Origin: Mesaphorura yosii
Taxonomy: Eukaryota; Arthropoda; Collembola; Poduromorpha; Tullbergiidae
Assembly (NCBI GenBank): GCA_009869945.1
Contig: WIXG01000094.1
Span: forward strand, 166,885 to 230,884
DNA length: 64,000 nt
Direction: 5' to 3'
This document shows, in pieces, positions 25,369 through 40,800 of this stretch (the first letter of the stretch is position 1; each line of letters opens with the position of its first letter). Under the pieces are notes generated by a model. That model saw only the letters and a list, made by a program, of their open reading frames with translations. It had not been told where the DNA came from and did not search any database. The position numbers were made by a program, and so were the translations under genes.

Positions 25369-28300
25369 ATGGAATACGTCAAGCATGAATTGGAGAGGCT
25401 AACCGGGTGCTCGGTCATAGTACACCGTTTCTTCCATTTCATTCACAAGTTTACACAAGAAGCGTCGCACGCAGGTCATAAGAATGTCCGAGAAGAACGG
25501 CAGAAGGACATGGCACAGTTCGAATCTCACTGGAAAGAAGCATTTCCATCAAGTTTGACAAACTGCATCTTGGCCCATGGCGAACGACTTTGGATGCCTA
25601 AACTTTGCTGTAAGTTTCGCACTTCATCAATTTATAAAATAACTTTATGATCGCTTCGTTTTTCGTTTTAGACGATTCTGAGATTATGACCCAAGTGCCA
25701 TGGAGCATTTTCATTACGTACTATAAAAATGGTTCTATACCATCTGCAAACGGCAACTCAGTACCAACACAAGTAGTGCAGCCGGACCAGCCCCAGCCCC
25801 AAAAGGATAACGTTCCAGTAACACCAATGAACTTCGATCAGTTGGTACAGATCAGTTTTTGGAAACAATTGTACGAGCTCTACGGCAATTACATCGTGCG
25901 TTTCATCTTTGAGAAATGTCTGCTGGTACTTCCTATCGAAGAATCATTGTTCTTAGCCATATGTCACAAAAGTACCACGTACAATAAGCGAATTAATGAG
26001 TCCTCGAAGGCTCCAAATCACAGGATTCCAGTCATGCGATCACATAGCCCAATAACAAGAGCTCGAGGCCGCAACCCATATGAGGACGTCATCGACATGT
26101 GTGCTGCAGCTGCTCCTACGAAAAAACGTAAAAGTCGGAAGACCAAACTTGCTGAACCTAGTCGACGAAAAAGAAAGCGTGGACGCATGCTAACCGGAAA
26201 AGATGATTTAGAAATGATTGACGGTGGTGAGAATCCATTGAAAAAGAGAAGATTGGGCGTTGACGACATTGTAGATGATTCTTCGTCCCAATTCTGTACT
26301 TCAACAAGAGAGCCTCTGGGACCATCAATGTCGAAGCCAAGATCTGAAGGGACAGCGTTCACAGAAGACGTAGATGTCACAGTTCCTAGTCCAAGGTGGA
26401 TTACTCCTTCCTCAACTGTGGTACGAAGTATTCAGGAAGAAAGAAAATTGCTCAAGGCTAAGGACGTTGCAGAAGTTCCTGCCGCTTCTTCTCGACCAGG
26501 GCCACCCACCGCTTCCGGTAATTTGCCTGAGACCGGATACACTTTCGTCAACATAATGAAAGACAAGTACTTCAAAGGCAAACTTAGCCTCATAACTAAA
26601 GAAACTCACTTTGTTGTTGGAGCGCAAGAATTAGCGAAGAAGCTGGCTGGACTCAGGCTGCCCAAAGCTATTTCCTCAAGCGAAACACCCGTCGAAATTA
26701 CAGTCCATCGAATGTCTGAGACCGCTGCAAAGGAGTTGGGCATAAGGGTAATTCCAAAGAAGCGAAGACGACTTAGACAACGTAAGCCAGTTGAAAGCGT
26801 TTCCATATTTAGTAAAAGCAGTGGTATGAAATCACGTAGCGGCGTGATAAATCCTGAAGACCCGGACCTGGCTCTTACTCATCCGGCAGTTGGACAACTG
26901 CACATGGGCCAACCCAACAACAAACATGAAGGACTTCCTAGGAGTGTTGACAAACACGCGCCCCCAACTGATACTGTTCCTATTACCGCCGGCGACAAAT
27001 CATTCGAGCCCACAGTCCCACTCACAACATCGTCCATAGTCCACTTCCATTCCAGCGGAAATCAATTGCCTGAGGCATGTGGCATCGGTCAAGCTATATC
27101 TTCACTGCAGGCACAGTCAAGGTCACCGGGAATCAACATTGACAGCCTCCGGAGCAAAATTTTATACTCCTCAGTTGTATGTCCCCGGGATCGCGACAAA
27201 GAAAAATGGAAAAGCTCTGTCGAGAATTTGGAAAGAACTGGACGCCTGCAAAAGCTGGAAGATATTCTGAAGGAAATGGTTCAGTTCCATCGAAGAGCTC
27301 GAGATTTGAACAAACTCATGAAAAATTGTGTATATTTTTGGATATGGAAGTTAGGCTTGAAAGAGCAAGTCAGGGAAGAGCGGAAACAAACTGCTATGAC
27401 ACGCAAGGCTGAAAGAAGTAAACAAAGGCTTCAAAGACAAGCGCAAGCAGCGAAGAAACGAATCGAGGTGATTGACTTGACCGTCGACACATCGAGTGCT
27501 GCCAGCACCACCTTTTCTGGCTCGCCTGTGGTTGGCAGCCACCCGTCAAATGTGTCCGTCATCTTGACAAGTTCTTCCAGTGGACACAAGGATTCTGCCA
27601 ATTCTGTTGGGAAACTAAATCCGGATGCACCGTCATTCTCGTTGCTGTCCACCACTCCGAACAGATCACATTCGCAACGAAAACGGCAAAAATTAGCATT
27701 CTCAAAATTGAAGGAATCGATTCCCCATGCCTGCATCTTGTCAGCACTTTCACAAATATTATTCTTGTCTGGTGCATACAAATTGCTGGACTCAAATGCG
27801 AACAGGAGAGGATTTCTTTCGTTTGTCAGAAAGTCAGTATTTTTAGCTGGTATGAAATCCACACTACACTTGGGCCAGTTAATGGCAATGGTGAATCCTG
27901 GCATTTGCTCGTGGTTATCTGATATCAATGATGAGGGGATGAAGAGGCATTTATTTGCAAATGTTATTCACTGGCTCTACAATGAGTACGTTCTGATGAT
28001 CATCCGAACTTGCTTCTACGCAACGGAAATCAGCAATTGCCGCTTCCAGATGACATTCTATCTACGAGATACATGGAGGAGTATTTCTGATCGAATGAAG
28101 CACCAACTTTTGAGAAAGGGATGTCTTGTGCAGATTAGGAGGACAGAAACTGAATATAAACTTCCAGCAAATGCAAGAATGAGGCTCGTACCGAAACAAA
28201 ATCTACGCATTCGGCCAATCCTCTCCTTGAAACCATCAGTGTGAGTTACTACACGATGATAACGATAACGGTGTAACTAGTCTTACTCCTAACAATATCC

Positions 28301-30200
28301 TTGCATTCTTAGGAACCACAATATCAACATTTCACAATGCAGGCTATTGTTAAACTATGTGTGCGGAAATTTAGCACCTCATGGAATTTGTGACACATCA
28401 TCATTCCGCCACACGTGGAAAAGGTTCTTAAATTCTTGGAGACGGCGAAAAGGCAAACCACTCTACTACATTCGTCTTGATATTCGTGACGCGTATCCAT
28501 CAGTAAAAATTGACAAATTGAGGGAAATATTGCTCGAAACATGCTCCGCAGAAGACCAGTTGACGGCGAAACGATTTATAATAGTTGGGAAAAGATTCCT
28601 GGTAATGCTTCATACAAAAAATTGAACTTCGGAGTGCATAAGTTTGCTCATTGTGTTTTCACACTTTGCAGGCAAAGGCCTCGCTTACCAAACCTGGCGT
28701 GCCGAATATTAATTGGTACACATCATTGTTTAAGCGGCCTTCCATTGTGAAGGATGCCGAAATGGTAAGAGTTCAGTTCATCGAATGTCAAATGCAGACT
28801 CAACCCTACTGAATTCACAATCTTGTTGCTACTATTTGACAGGATTTTCGTTTCGAAAAGGGCAAGATTGTGCAATCGTTGATAACGACCTTGACATCAA
28901 ATGTTGTCCAGATAGGAAAGCAAAAATTTACATTCGCACATGGATTGCCACAGGTATACTTTAATTTTTTACCTGTCATCCATGTTTGACGTTTCCAAAT
29001 ACTTAAATCGATTTGTTTATAGGGTTGGTGTCTTTCCCAGGCCCTGTGTAACTTATATTATGGACACATGGACAAGAAGCATTTTTCACGCTTTTTGAAT
29101 AATGAAGATGAATGTTTTCTGCGCTCGGTTGATGACTACTTTTATATATCTCCAATTCCGGGACGAATTGCAGCGTTCTTTCACAGAATGAAATGTGGCC
29201 TTCCGGACTACAACTGTCATATTAATCCAGACAAATCACTCACAAATATTTTCGCTCGGTCAAACGTTCCAGCTCCCTTAAGTGATTGGGATTGGGTACG
29301 ATTTTGTGGATGGAGATTTTGCTTGACGAGTGGTCATATTGCGAGAGACTTCACTTCATACGCTGGAGCCGACTTTTGTTCTACACTTACTTTTCTGCTG
29401 AATCGAGCAAAGAGCCCTGAAGAGTATGCCACAATTCTCAACCGTTTTAGTAATGGAATTTGCCTTAAGATCTTTACAAGATCTTTCATTTCTACATTTC
29501 AGCTTCATTTATCGGAGAATGGGTATGGTTGCGCCGGTGCGTCTGAAGTTATTGGTCCTGGATCCCTCTATAAATTGCAGAGAACGCATTTTAACTACGA
29601 TTTATGAGGCTGGTTTAGTCATGGCGTTTCGATTTTACGCTGCTTGTCGTGTCCTTTACTCAAATATGACGTCCGTAGCAGACCCAGCTAAAGGGAATAA
29701 CTTATTTCAGTCCATAACTTGGTGCGCCTTATCCTTATCGAGGTTCGCTTATTTATATCGTACTGATTAATGCATGATTTGTCATTGCAAGGCTTGATAA
29801 CTGTATTCTCAGGTTTGTTTGCCGAAATACTGCCCATTTTTATACTGAAGAAAATTTAGCGTTTCACAAGTGTTATCTCAGCATTCACGGATCCACGAAC
29901 TGGTCTGTTGTGCCACAATCCACCCCAAAACGCGATCAACAGAGATCAGAGAAAAATACTTCTAGAGATCCCAAATGTGGTGATCCCGTCACTCCACTTG
30001 AAGTTTCATTCGTTGTGTATCAAGCTTTCCGCAGAAAGCTTTTGACGCACGCCAGCAATTTCAACCATGTTATCCTACCCAAATTGGACGCAAGAATTCG
30101 CACGTTGAAGAAAAGGTTGAGGAATCGTTCTCACTACATCTATTTAAGTCGTATCATTGGCAAAAAGATGCCACCCCATTTTTGTGATATTAAAATATAG
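25369..30200 (+). CDS. TERT: Telomerase reverse transcriptase
   Basis: Eight exons: 25369-25609, 25672-28240, 28313-28601, 28672-28764, 28843-28953, 29023-29423, 29503-29742 and 29813-30200; about 1443 residues. The RNA-binding domain shows a FLHWL-like helix (VIHWLYNEYVLMIIR), the T motif (FQMTFYLRDTW), and motifs 1/2 (MRLVPKQNLRIRPILS). The palm has motif A LDIRDAYPS (Asp near 993), motif B' HGLPQGWCLSQALCNLYYG and motif C SVDDYFYISP (Asp near 1138-1139). Motif D/E (DWDWVRFCGWRF) and a complete C-terminal thumb (MAFRFYAACRVL onward) follow. All three catalytic aspartates are present, so the enzyme looks functional. It extends chromosome ends using an RNA template. Residues about 130-600 are a long Pro/Ser/basic linker with a strong nuclear-localisation-like run (RRKRKRGR), making it about 300 residues longer than human TERT. 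Exon 7 uses donor GTTCGC; exon 6 ends at a GTATGC donor chosen because it restores the thumb frame. Confidence 0.95.
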
Positions 30201-30229
30201 CCATGTTCTACAAAAATCTCCATTGTGAC

Positions 30230-30235
30230 TTTATT
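30230..30235 (-). terminator. AATAAA polyadenylation signal of the minus-strand 197-residue gene
   Basis: TTTATT on the plus strand reads AATAAA on the minus strand, 79 nt past that gene's stop. It lies only 30 bp beyond the TERT stop codon, so the two transcripts must abut or overlap. Confidence 0.5.
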
Positions 30236-30312
30236 TAAGCTAAACTTCGTGAAATGTGCATGCTTCATTTGTACATTTGCCTTTTGCCAAATGTGTTTCG
30301 GTATTTAGAAAT

Positions 30313-30318
30313 ATTAAA
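30313..30318 (+). terminator. Candidate ATTAAA polyadenylation signal, TERT
   Basis: ATTAAA occurs 113 nt after the TERT stop and overlaps the stop codon of the convergent minus-strand gene. No AATAAA is closer on the plus strand. Confidence 0.35.
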
Positions 30319-31048
30319 AGAAATTAAAGTTGGGGTCGTGAACCATCATGTCGTCAACGAATCTGCGAAAAATTACGGCCATTTCATTGAACTCATGATT
30401 AGAATTGGAATCACGTTTGCAACGTTGTCTTACTTTGTGATTTCTCCGCGAACTTGAGGGAATCGTTCTCGAGACGCGTACCATTTAGTTTTGTCCAGCT
30501 CATTTAGATCTCGCGTCCACCAGCCGTAATTCATGTTGTTTGCGATTGGCACGCAGAATCGAACTTCAGCTCCTGCGAAGTATTTACGATTTCGAAATTT
30601 TGGACGGGCGCGGACTATCAAGAACGTGTTTTTGAAGCTTACCTTTTGGATTCCGCGTGTGTCTCATTTTCTGATAATGCAGTCGGTTCCACCTGCCATA
30701 ATTCCGTCCGTCCACCAGTCCAGAGTACACATCGATACTCCGAAAATTTTCAGCAAGCTTGGCATACCCAATATTTGAGTCGTTTTGCAGAAACTGCTCA
30801 ATTTCTGGCCGACCAACGAATTCATCACGGTGACCTGGATTAACCGCTTCGCGAATCGGTTTCTGGTAACCGTGGGCCGTGATTCCCATGAAGAATACAG
30901 GATTGTCAAGTCGAGAACGGGCATCGTCGAGACGCTCCTTTTCAGTGCGATTGCAGTAGTTGCCAAGTGCGATTAAATTACAACACTGAAGCGATGATGT
31001 TGGATTCATGCTGTTATTTGCACAACATTGGCGTTGGTGTTCAACCAT
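30314..31048 (-). CDS. Uncharacterised 197-residue protein, aromatic-rich
   Basis: Three exons on the minus strand, 31048-30643, 30572-30434 and 30362-30314, splice in matching phases with introns of 70 and 71 bp and end in FVDDMMVHDPNFNFF. I do not recognise the family. The sequence is rich in Arg, Asn, Tyr and Trp, with blocks such as DNPVFFMGITAHGYQKP, GRWNRLHYQKMRHTRNPKG and NNMNYGWWTRDLNELDKTKW. It shows no signal peptide, membrane helix or coiled coil. Compact, aromatic, Pro/Asn-containing segments of this kind occur in ciliary microtubule inner proteins, but that is only an impression. A second in-frame Met lies at 31009. It is convergent with TERT and divergent from RPL14, sharing about 470 bp of promoter region with it. 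Confidence 0.7.
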
Positions 31049-31522
31049 GTTGTGCTTAAATTAAAGATCTCGAGCAGGCAAACACGGAAAGGATTCACGT
31101 CTTTCTTCCAGGCTGATTTGCGAAATCTTATCATATCGACAAAACATTTTCGGGAGTCCAATCTTGTTCCGTGATATTCCAATTCTTTTAAGGGTTGAAA
31201 TCTTTGTTTGTGAATTATCGTCTGTCTCGTTCTGTGCTGATTTCCATGTAAATGCGTAAGATGGCTTAGGATGGGAGTTTCGCGAGTTGAAGGCAAGGCA
31301 AGGCAAGGATAGTCCGCTGCTGCTGCGGTGAATGGGAATGCACGGCACGAGGCAGCCATTTCTATGCAATACACGCACACGTTGTGGTGAATAGAATCTC
31401 TTCTGTGCTCTGCCCTGCATGTGCTTCATATGGACGGAAAGGAAGAAAAGCCATAGCCATACCGCAACTTGAAGATATTCGGATCACGCTGTTTGTATTA
31501 GTTAGTTAAAATAACTGGAAAT
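31049..31522. other. Divergent promoter region between the 197-residue gene and RPL14
   Basis: About 470 bp between start codons. Minus-strand frames at 31006-31429 are open but continue into no recognisable protein and were not annotated. A short GGCAA tandem run occurs near 31290-31310. Confidence 0.4.
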
Positions 31523-32448
31523 ATGGTAAGTCTGCACTGACCACTTAACTATAGTTAATTAAGGATCCTTTACTTGTCGGTTGGTCACACTGTGCTAACA
31601 AAATTGGACTCTTATTGTAATTTACAGGCGTTCAGAAAATTTGTTGAAACCGGCCGTGTGGCATTCATCGCTGAAGGACCAGATGAGGGCAAGCTGTGTG
31701 CAATCGTCAACATCATTGATCAAAATCGGGTACGTAAACGGAGATGTGACAACTGACGATGCATTTCCATTTGTCACTGCCTCCGAGGACGGCTGAAGAA
31801 AAAAGTAAAGAGAAGAGATAAAATGATGATCCATTATATAGGAATTGCCGGCTGATCGATATATGAAGCTAATTGCTATACTGATTACAAATTAGTTCTA
31901 ATTTTAAGCGTATGCTGGATTGTATTCGAAAACGGTTGTTCGTCGCTCCAGTCGTATTCAATCTTTCTGTATGACTGTAGGTACTAGTCGACGGACCCAC
32001 AACTGGTATCCCAAGACAAGAAATGCCGCTGAGAAAGCTGCATTTGACAGCACTGTCGATGAAGTATCCATGGACAGCTCCAACTCGCGTCATTCGGAAA
32101 GCCTGGACTGAGGCGGAGATTGATAAGAAGTGGGAAGCATCACGTTGGGCAAAGAGAGTCGAGGCCAGAAAGATTGTACGTTCAAAATTTAGAAACTCAT
32201 CAAGGAGTGTACCTTTGTTGTCTTTCCTTTATTTCATGGTTGATTTCATTGCTTTACAGCGAGCTGGGCTTACAGACTTTGATCGATTCAAGCTGGACCG
32301 TGCACGTCGCACACGAAACAAGATTCGTCGAAATGTCTACCTTCAGCTTCTTAACAACGCAAAATCGAAAGGTGGACTAGTACCTAAGAAGACCAAGTAC
32401 GGAAAGAAGAAGCCGGCGAAGAAAGTAGTGCCGGCAAAGAAGAAATAA
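31523..32448 (+). CDS. RpL14: Large ribosomal subunit protein eL14
   Basis: Four exons: 31523-31525, 31628-31729, 31981-32175 and 32260-32448; 162 residues. The first coding exon contains only the ATG, spliced at ATG|GTAAGT. The protein reads [51 protein letters not shown] and [20 protein letters not shown], all diagnostic of eL14, and ends in a Lys/Pro/Ala-rich basic tail typical of the family. eL14 is a structural protein of the 60S subunit. Intron position after the start codon is common in ribosomal protein genes. Strong, constitutive expression is expected. Confidence 0.98.
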
Positions 32449-32509
32449 ATTAAACTTTAATTTCTTTTCTAAAGTACTGTTACTGTTGCTGGATGTTTTG
32501 AAATTCTGG

Positions 32510-32519
32510 AATAAATAAA
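32510..32519 (+). terminator. Overlapping AATAAATAAA polyadenylation signal, RPL14
   Basis: Two overlapping AATAAA motifs 62 nt after the stop codon, fitting a short ribosomal-protein 3' UTR. Confidence 0.75.
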
Positions 32520-32904
32520 GGTTTAACAAGAGAACGACGTATTTGCTTTCGTTAATGCATTTTTTGGTGATTTTATTGTATGATTTTAGGGTTGTAACTT
32601 TGTAAAACAGTGTTATAAAGGACACGGCCCTAATTAAATAACGGTAGCCATTCAGGCAGACTCCAGTCAACAGCGCTGAAGTCGTTACAAAAAATAAAAT
32701 AAGTAAAGCCTTGATCAGAGCCGAGCCGAAATCTTAAGTCGCACAAAACCGGCCAAGGTTTACTTAAGTCCTGAGTTAAGATTAGAATCAGATTCCAACA
32801 CTATACACTACAAATCGTACAAATATAGTACAAGAATAATCTAACAATTATAGTTGAAAAGGGCAAGAGTCAAGAGACACACAATGCAGCACGCATATGG
32901 CGAA

Positions 32905-32910
32905 TTTATT
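32905..32910 (-). terminator. AATAAA polyadenylation signal, TENT4
   Basis: Minus-strand AATAAA about 290 nt after the TENT4 stop codon. Confidence 0.55.
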
Positions 32911-33202
32911 TTTCCCCCCTGTCTAAAACCGACGCAGTTCTGTTCGAACTCAACGCAAGGCTAAGGCTAAATGTACACAAACTACACCGTTAATTCAAAA
33001 TAGTACATATTACGCTGTGACTAGTAAGTAGTCATATTATCAATAAGAAGTAGCAATAACTCGAATTCGAACTGTCGTAACGATCCTTACTCTTTACGGT
33101 TTTTGTACTCTTTACCTAGCTCATGCGCTTTTGCTTTTATCCCTGCAATGTTAAAATTCAGGAGCCTATCATAAAGTTACAAGTCTACAATCTACACTAC
33201 AT

Positions 33203-36212
<3,010 letters not shown>

Positions 36213-36406
36213 CTTTGCGGTGTTGAATTCTCAAGAATTCATGACTCGTTGTTGCTTTCTTGTAAGCACTTATAACTAAAACAATTTCTTGGAGCTTAAT
36301 TTGACACGAAGACTTGTGTGTACTTGACTTCCAAATATTCTTGAATCGTTCGGCAAAGTTAAGAGAAGTACTTGTTTATCAGGAGCCGCAGCCGGGAGTA
36401 ACAGGA

Positions 36407-37641
36407 ATGGGAGGCGAGGATAAAAGGCAATTTCAAATGAACAATGATAAGTCGCTGGCAGTACAGGCAGGAATCTGGAATTACAAAGTAAACACTGATT
36501 GCTCTCCGAAGACAGGACAAATTCAATCGATCTGAGAGTTCTGAGCTTACCGAGCGTACTCCCTCTAAAGCTGCTAGACGTAGCTTGGCTCTTGATGTGC
36601 GCAGGTTAGTCAGTTTTGTGGTTTCAATAAATTAACAATTAACATACACACGCAACTCAGCTATTTTTGATGAAGCTCCACAACAGCGTGCACAATATAA
36701 AATTTAGCCGAGCTCCAAATTATTGGGAATTAATTACTCAAAAATTAAGACTGGATGAATCAACCAAGAATGATTTGTCTATGAACTTGATATCTGTACA
36801 ATACTTGTATTTAACGCGTGCTTTAACTTTAGTTAAATTGGTTTGGTTTATACTGCTGTAGTGGAAATGTGGTGTACAATTCCATTCATTTTATTTTCAT
36901 TTCATGCAATAAGGATCGTCGATTGTCCTGCCCTTGCAATACTCTCACTCTGCGAACGAGTTGGCTGTGGCTTGGCTCGACGACTGCATATTTGATCTCC
37001 AATACTTTATGGCGAGATGATGTGAACTACACGCACGCTGAATCGCTGAACCTTCGTCGTGCCTCGTCTCATGTGGCCCCACGGCTCCGCGCACGTGGAC
37101 GGTGAACGGAAGCCCGGTTCAAAGTTCAGAGCCTAAATCGGTCGCTCGAAACTGTGCTTCTTCGTTGGAATTCGAATCAGCTTCTCCTCCTAAAGTAGTC
37201 CCATCTCCGTATCGGAATTTTCGGGATCTTAGGCGCATAGCGTAACAATCAATGCTCGCGCAGGTCCGCGACCATGCTGATGTCTTGCAAAATCAATGTC
37301 TCGATCTCGAAGTTGCAACCCGACGAGCGACGAGACATTCTGCCCTCGATAGACTGATCGGCATCGGATTAGGAGTTGAGGACTGAATGTGCTCCTTCGC
37401 GTCAATCATGATTATTATCCCAAGCGTACAATGCTGCTGACCATACAACAACTTGCAATGCAACTCTTACATCCCTTTCAATTTTCAAGAACTCAAGGAT
37501 GTGAATCGCCTCAGTCAAAGCGGCAAACTCTTAGCACTTTCAGCAACACTGTTGAAGACGGTTGGATTTCAGGAAGTTCGGTTTGGACCGCAGATAGCAG
37601 ATTTCTGGCCACTGATAATTCTGAACATCGACTCCTTGTGA
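36407..37641 (+). CDS. Partly resolved multi-exon gene of unknown function
   Basis: The interval between TENT4 and ZW10 contains a chain of coding-like segments with matching splice phases. They are 36407-36460 (MGGEDKRQFQM), 36516-36604 (SELTERTPSKAARRSLALDV), 36708-36795 (APNYWELITQKLRLDE), a segment ending at 37194 (SLEFESASPPK), 37264-37374 (DVLQNQCLDLEVATRRATRH) and 37498-37641 (GFQEVRFGPQIADFWPL, then stop). The part from 36796 to about 37130 could not be joined with confidence. The visible protein has a basic Thr-Pro/Ser-rich N-terminus, a short YW-starting helix loosely like the start of the geminin coiled coil, and a C-terminal helical region. That resemblance is weak. Products of neighbouring genes give no functional hint. 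Coding potential is an inference from frame continuity. Confidence 0.4.
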
Positions 37642-37820
37642 AGTCTCGAAACAATAAGTAATTTCAAAACCATTGTTATTTATCATAGTAAATGCACCAA
37701 ATCCGGCTACGGTACAACATTCCGTCCTGAAGCCAGTAGCCGAATGTGTTTACGATTGAGACTGCCGAAGTTTGACAAGATACTATAACCCTACCCTGTA
37801 CTTGAATCAGTGGGATCAAG

Positions 37821-40800
37821 ATGGCGACGTTTTTGGGAGAGATTCTGAGTGCTCGAGGTAATCCTCTTGGTCTTATCGAAACACCTGCTCCGGGTTCTGA
37901 AGTTCATCCTTATAATGCGTCATTGTTTGTATTTGTGTAACCATCAGATTCTGCGTCCGTGGAGGCGTTCCGAGATATGCTGACCGCCGTTGAAGGAAAG
38001 CTCGGGTCACTAAAGATGGAATTGGTGCAAGCCCTACACTCATGCTTCGTGGCAACTGATCTGGATGTCGACAGGGTGTCTTCTCGCTTGGATGAGTTAA
38101 ATAAGTTAAACGAAGACGTCGGAAAGCTAACAGAAAGTATATCTTGCGAAGTAAGACAAACCTTGCCTAAGTCGTGTGCTCCTCCTGATTGTCCTGATCG
38201 ACATCTTCCTTAATTTATACATAGAAAATAGCTCAAGCAATGTCGGACGAAGAGATTGTGTGCGTGACAGCCGAACTAGACCAGTGTGAGCAAAGTATCG
38301 CTCTTCTGCAATCTCTAATTCGAATAGTTCAGAATCTGGAGAGGTCGGAAGCGGAAATCGATTTCCTGCTGGTAATAAATATTGGGTAAATAGTCCGTTC
38401 CATTCGTGGTTTCTATTGATTTGTCATGCTTTTGGACGTAGGCTTCCAGGCGTCTGAAAAAATGTGAAGATGACCTCGCAGTTGTGAAAGAACGATTTCC
38501 CTTAGTGGAGGATCATGGTTGGATCCGTGGGCTAAAAACAAGTATCAATCAAAAGCTCAAAGAAAATTATGACAGAGCTTTGAAAGAATGGAATGCAAAG
38601 TTTCAGTTTGGCAAGAACACACTGACCGTGGATCCGTACTCCACTAGTTTCAGAAACTTGATAGAGACGTTTAAGAATTTGAATCATTACACGCGAATCT
38701 GGGAAAAGTTCTGTGGTCAAGTGTGGCACGAGTTGTTGTCTAAAGCCAGTGATCCGAATTACTCTGTGGTAATTCAGGAACCGAAGCTCAGTTCTCAACG
38801 AGGCTCCAGAAAGTCAACCTCCGCAAGAATCAGTTCGGAAGATGAAGCAGGTGTACCGCTGGATCGAGGCGACAGCTTGAAAGCCGCATTACAGACTGTG
38901 GTTAAAGCACGCCTGCTGACCACTCCACATGCCACTGTAGATGAAGTATTTAACAATGTCCTGCTCCTTATCACAATATTCGATCAAATTATTGGTGACG
39001 TAAGTTTCGATCCTGACGCAAAACTGGCAATAGTTTAATAAGATATTTTTAAAGATAATGGATTTCTTAGGTCTCCATTATGCAAGACTTCGGAGAATTA
39101 TTGGGACCTAAACTTGTCAGCCAGCTTTATAAGATCTGTTTGCAACCACTAATCTTAGAACATTCAGGCGGGGACAAAGAAAAGGCATTGGTTGACGTGA
39201 GACAACTTCGAAAATTTCGCGAGAGTCTTGCTGAACTAGGTAATTTAATATAACTATCACGATTCAGCGTACAAGTGATACTTTTCTATTCAATTGTTAA
39301 CTGCTTTGCTGGCAATTATCCGACAGGTTTTGAAATTTCTATCGAAGCGGAAGCGATATTAGATGAGTTTGAATCCAATTTTGACGGGCTGTTTATGAAT
39401 CAACTGCGAGAAGATGTGTTGGCAAATATTAGACAACTCATTAAGTCAGATATTCATCAGACAATTCAAATTAGTCCAGAAAATCTCTCCGAGCACGAAA
39501 ATCAAACTTCTGAAAAAATTGCCGAGCTGCAAAGAAACCCCTTTCTCCAACAACCATACAAGATCAGGTACGTACAGTTAGAGTCATAAGTCTTCGTACG
39601 ATCTCGAATTTCGCATTTAAGTTCGCATAGCTTGAGAATGACTGGTCGAAAAAATGAAGGTGATATTTTTTAAACATCTTCAGCAATTAAGACCACGTTT
39701 ATTCGATGACAGATTCCGAACGCTTTGACAGTTATGGCTATTTAAATGAGAAGTTCTCAACCGTGCGAAGACTTGTGACTCTAACTGTATATCTGCTACT
39801 TTTAAGGCAATTCAGAAATTAAATTACCCCGTGGATGTCGGACTCCATAAACGCCCATCTCTTCATTACAGCAATTCCGTCCGTGAGATAGTCGACATAC
39901 TTGTCGATCACTTTACGAAGTATCCAGATGATTCAGTGCTTATAGAAAACGCTTTCAATTTGTTCATTTCGATCGTTGCAATTCCCAAGTACGAAGCGGA
40001 AGCAGCCGATTACATTCCATTAACATCCAGTAAGCTATTCTAATAATTTTCAGCAATCTGCCATCCTCAAGACTAAAAATTTTAAAACTTTTTTTTTGAC
40101 AGTTCTTGTCCACAACAATTGCATGTATCTGTCTCGCCACGCCGAAGTGACATTCCAATTTTGCGAGGACAAAATTTCACTTCTTCATACGAAAGGCAGT
40201 CAAGCATTCGCGTTTATGGTACGAAGTGTTCGTAGTAAAATCAACGGAATGATATCCTCCGCAATGGCTGGATTAGAAAAATTGTCAATTGCGAATGGTG
40301 GGTTTAGGTTGTATTTAGAACTGTAAAGTTGCTGGATGACTTGATGACTCACGCCTTGATTTACAGGCCAAAGTACCCGGAAGTTCCTTGCCGTATCTTC
40401 GGAGTTGGATCGCCTGTACACAGTATTCAGAGATGTTCTGCCCAGGCGAGTGTGCCGTCAAACTCTGTCTACCTTGATTGACCACACAGTCAATGAGATG
40501 TGCACTAAAGTCTTGTCCTGGGACGACATTACTGCAAGTTGTGCAGACGAAGTTGCAGAATCATTCACAAAATTTGCCGTTGCAATTACAGCTACATTCA
40601 AGGTAAACTTTTCCCCTAATTAATGCTGTGTTCTCTAGAGAATTGCTATTCATTCTGGAACCAGCACGCACATCTTTCTGTTCACCTTAATTGAGTTGGT
40701 CCTATATTTATAGAAAGAAGCTCCTGAAAACACTCCCAATCGGGAGATTGAAGTAATGATTTCAAAAGTTGTGCACAAATGGGAAAGATTTCGCCAACTC

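Larger units (their letters stand above)
32449..33202. other. Convergent 3' region of RPL14 and TENT4
   Basis: Contains the RPL14 polyadenylation signal at 32510 and the TENT4 signal at 32905-32910 (minus strand). Nothing else was recognised. Confidence 0.5.

Noticed and set aside
30615-30642. 28-bp intron in the 197-residue gene
   Set aside because: A 70-bp intron from the same donor to the acceptor before 30572 keeps the frame and has a normal length.
31061-31429. Minus-strand ORF of 122 codons upstream of the 197-residue gene
   Set aside because: It could not be joined in phase to the gene and shows no domain; more likely promoter and leader sequence.
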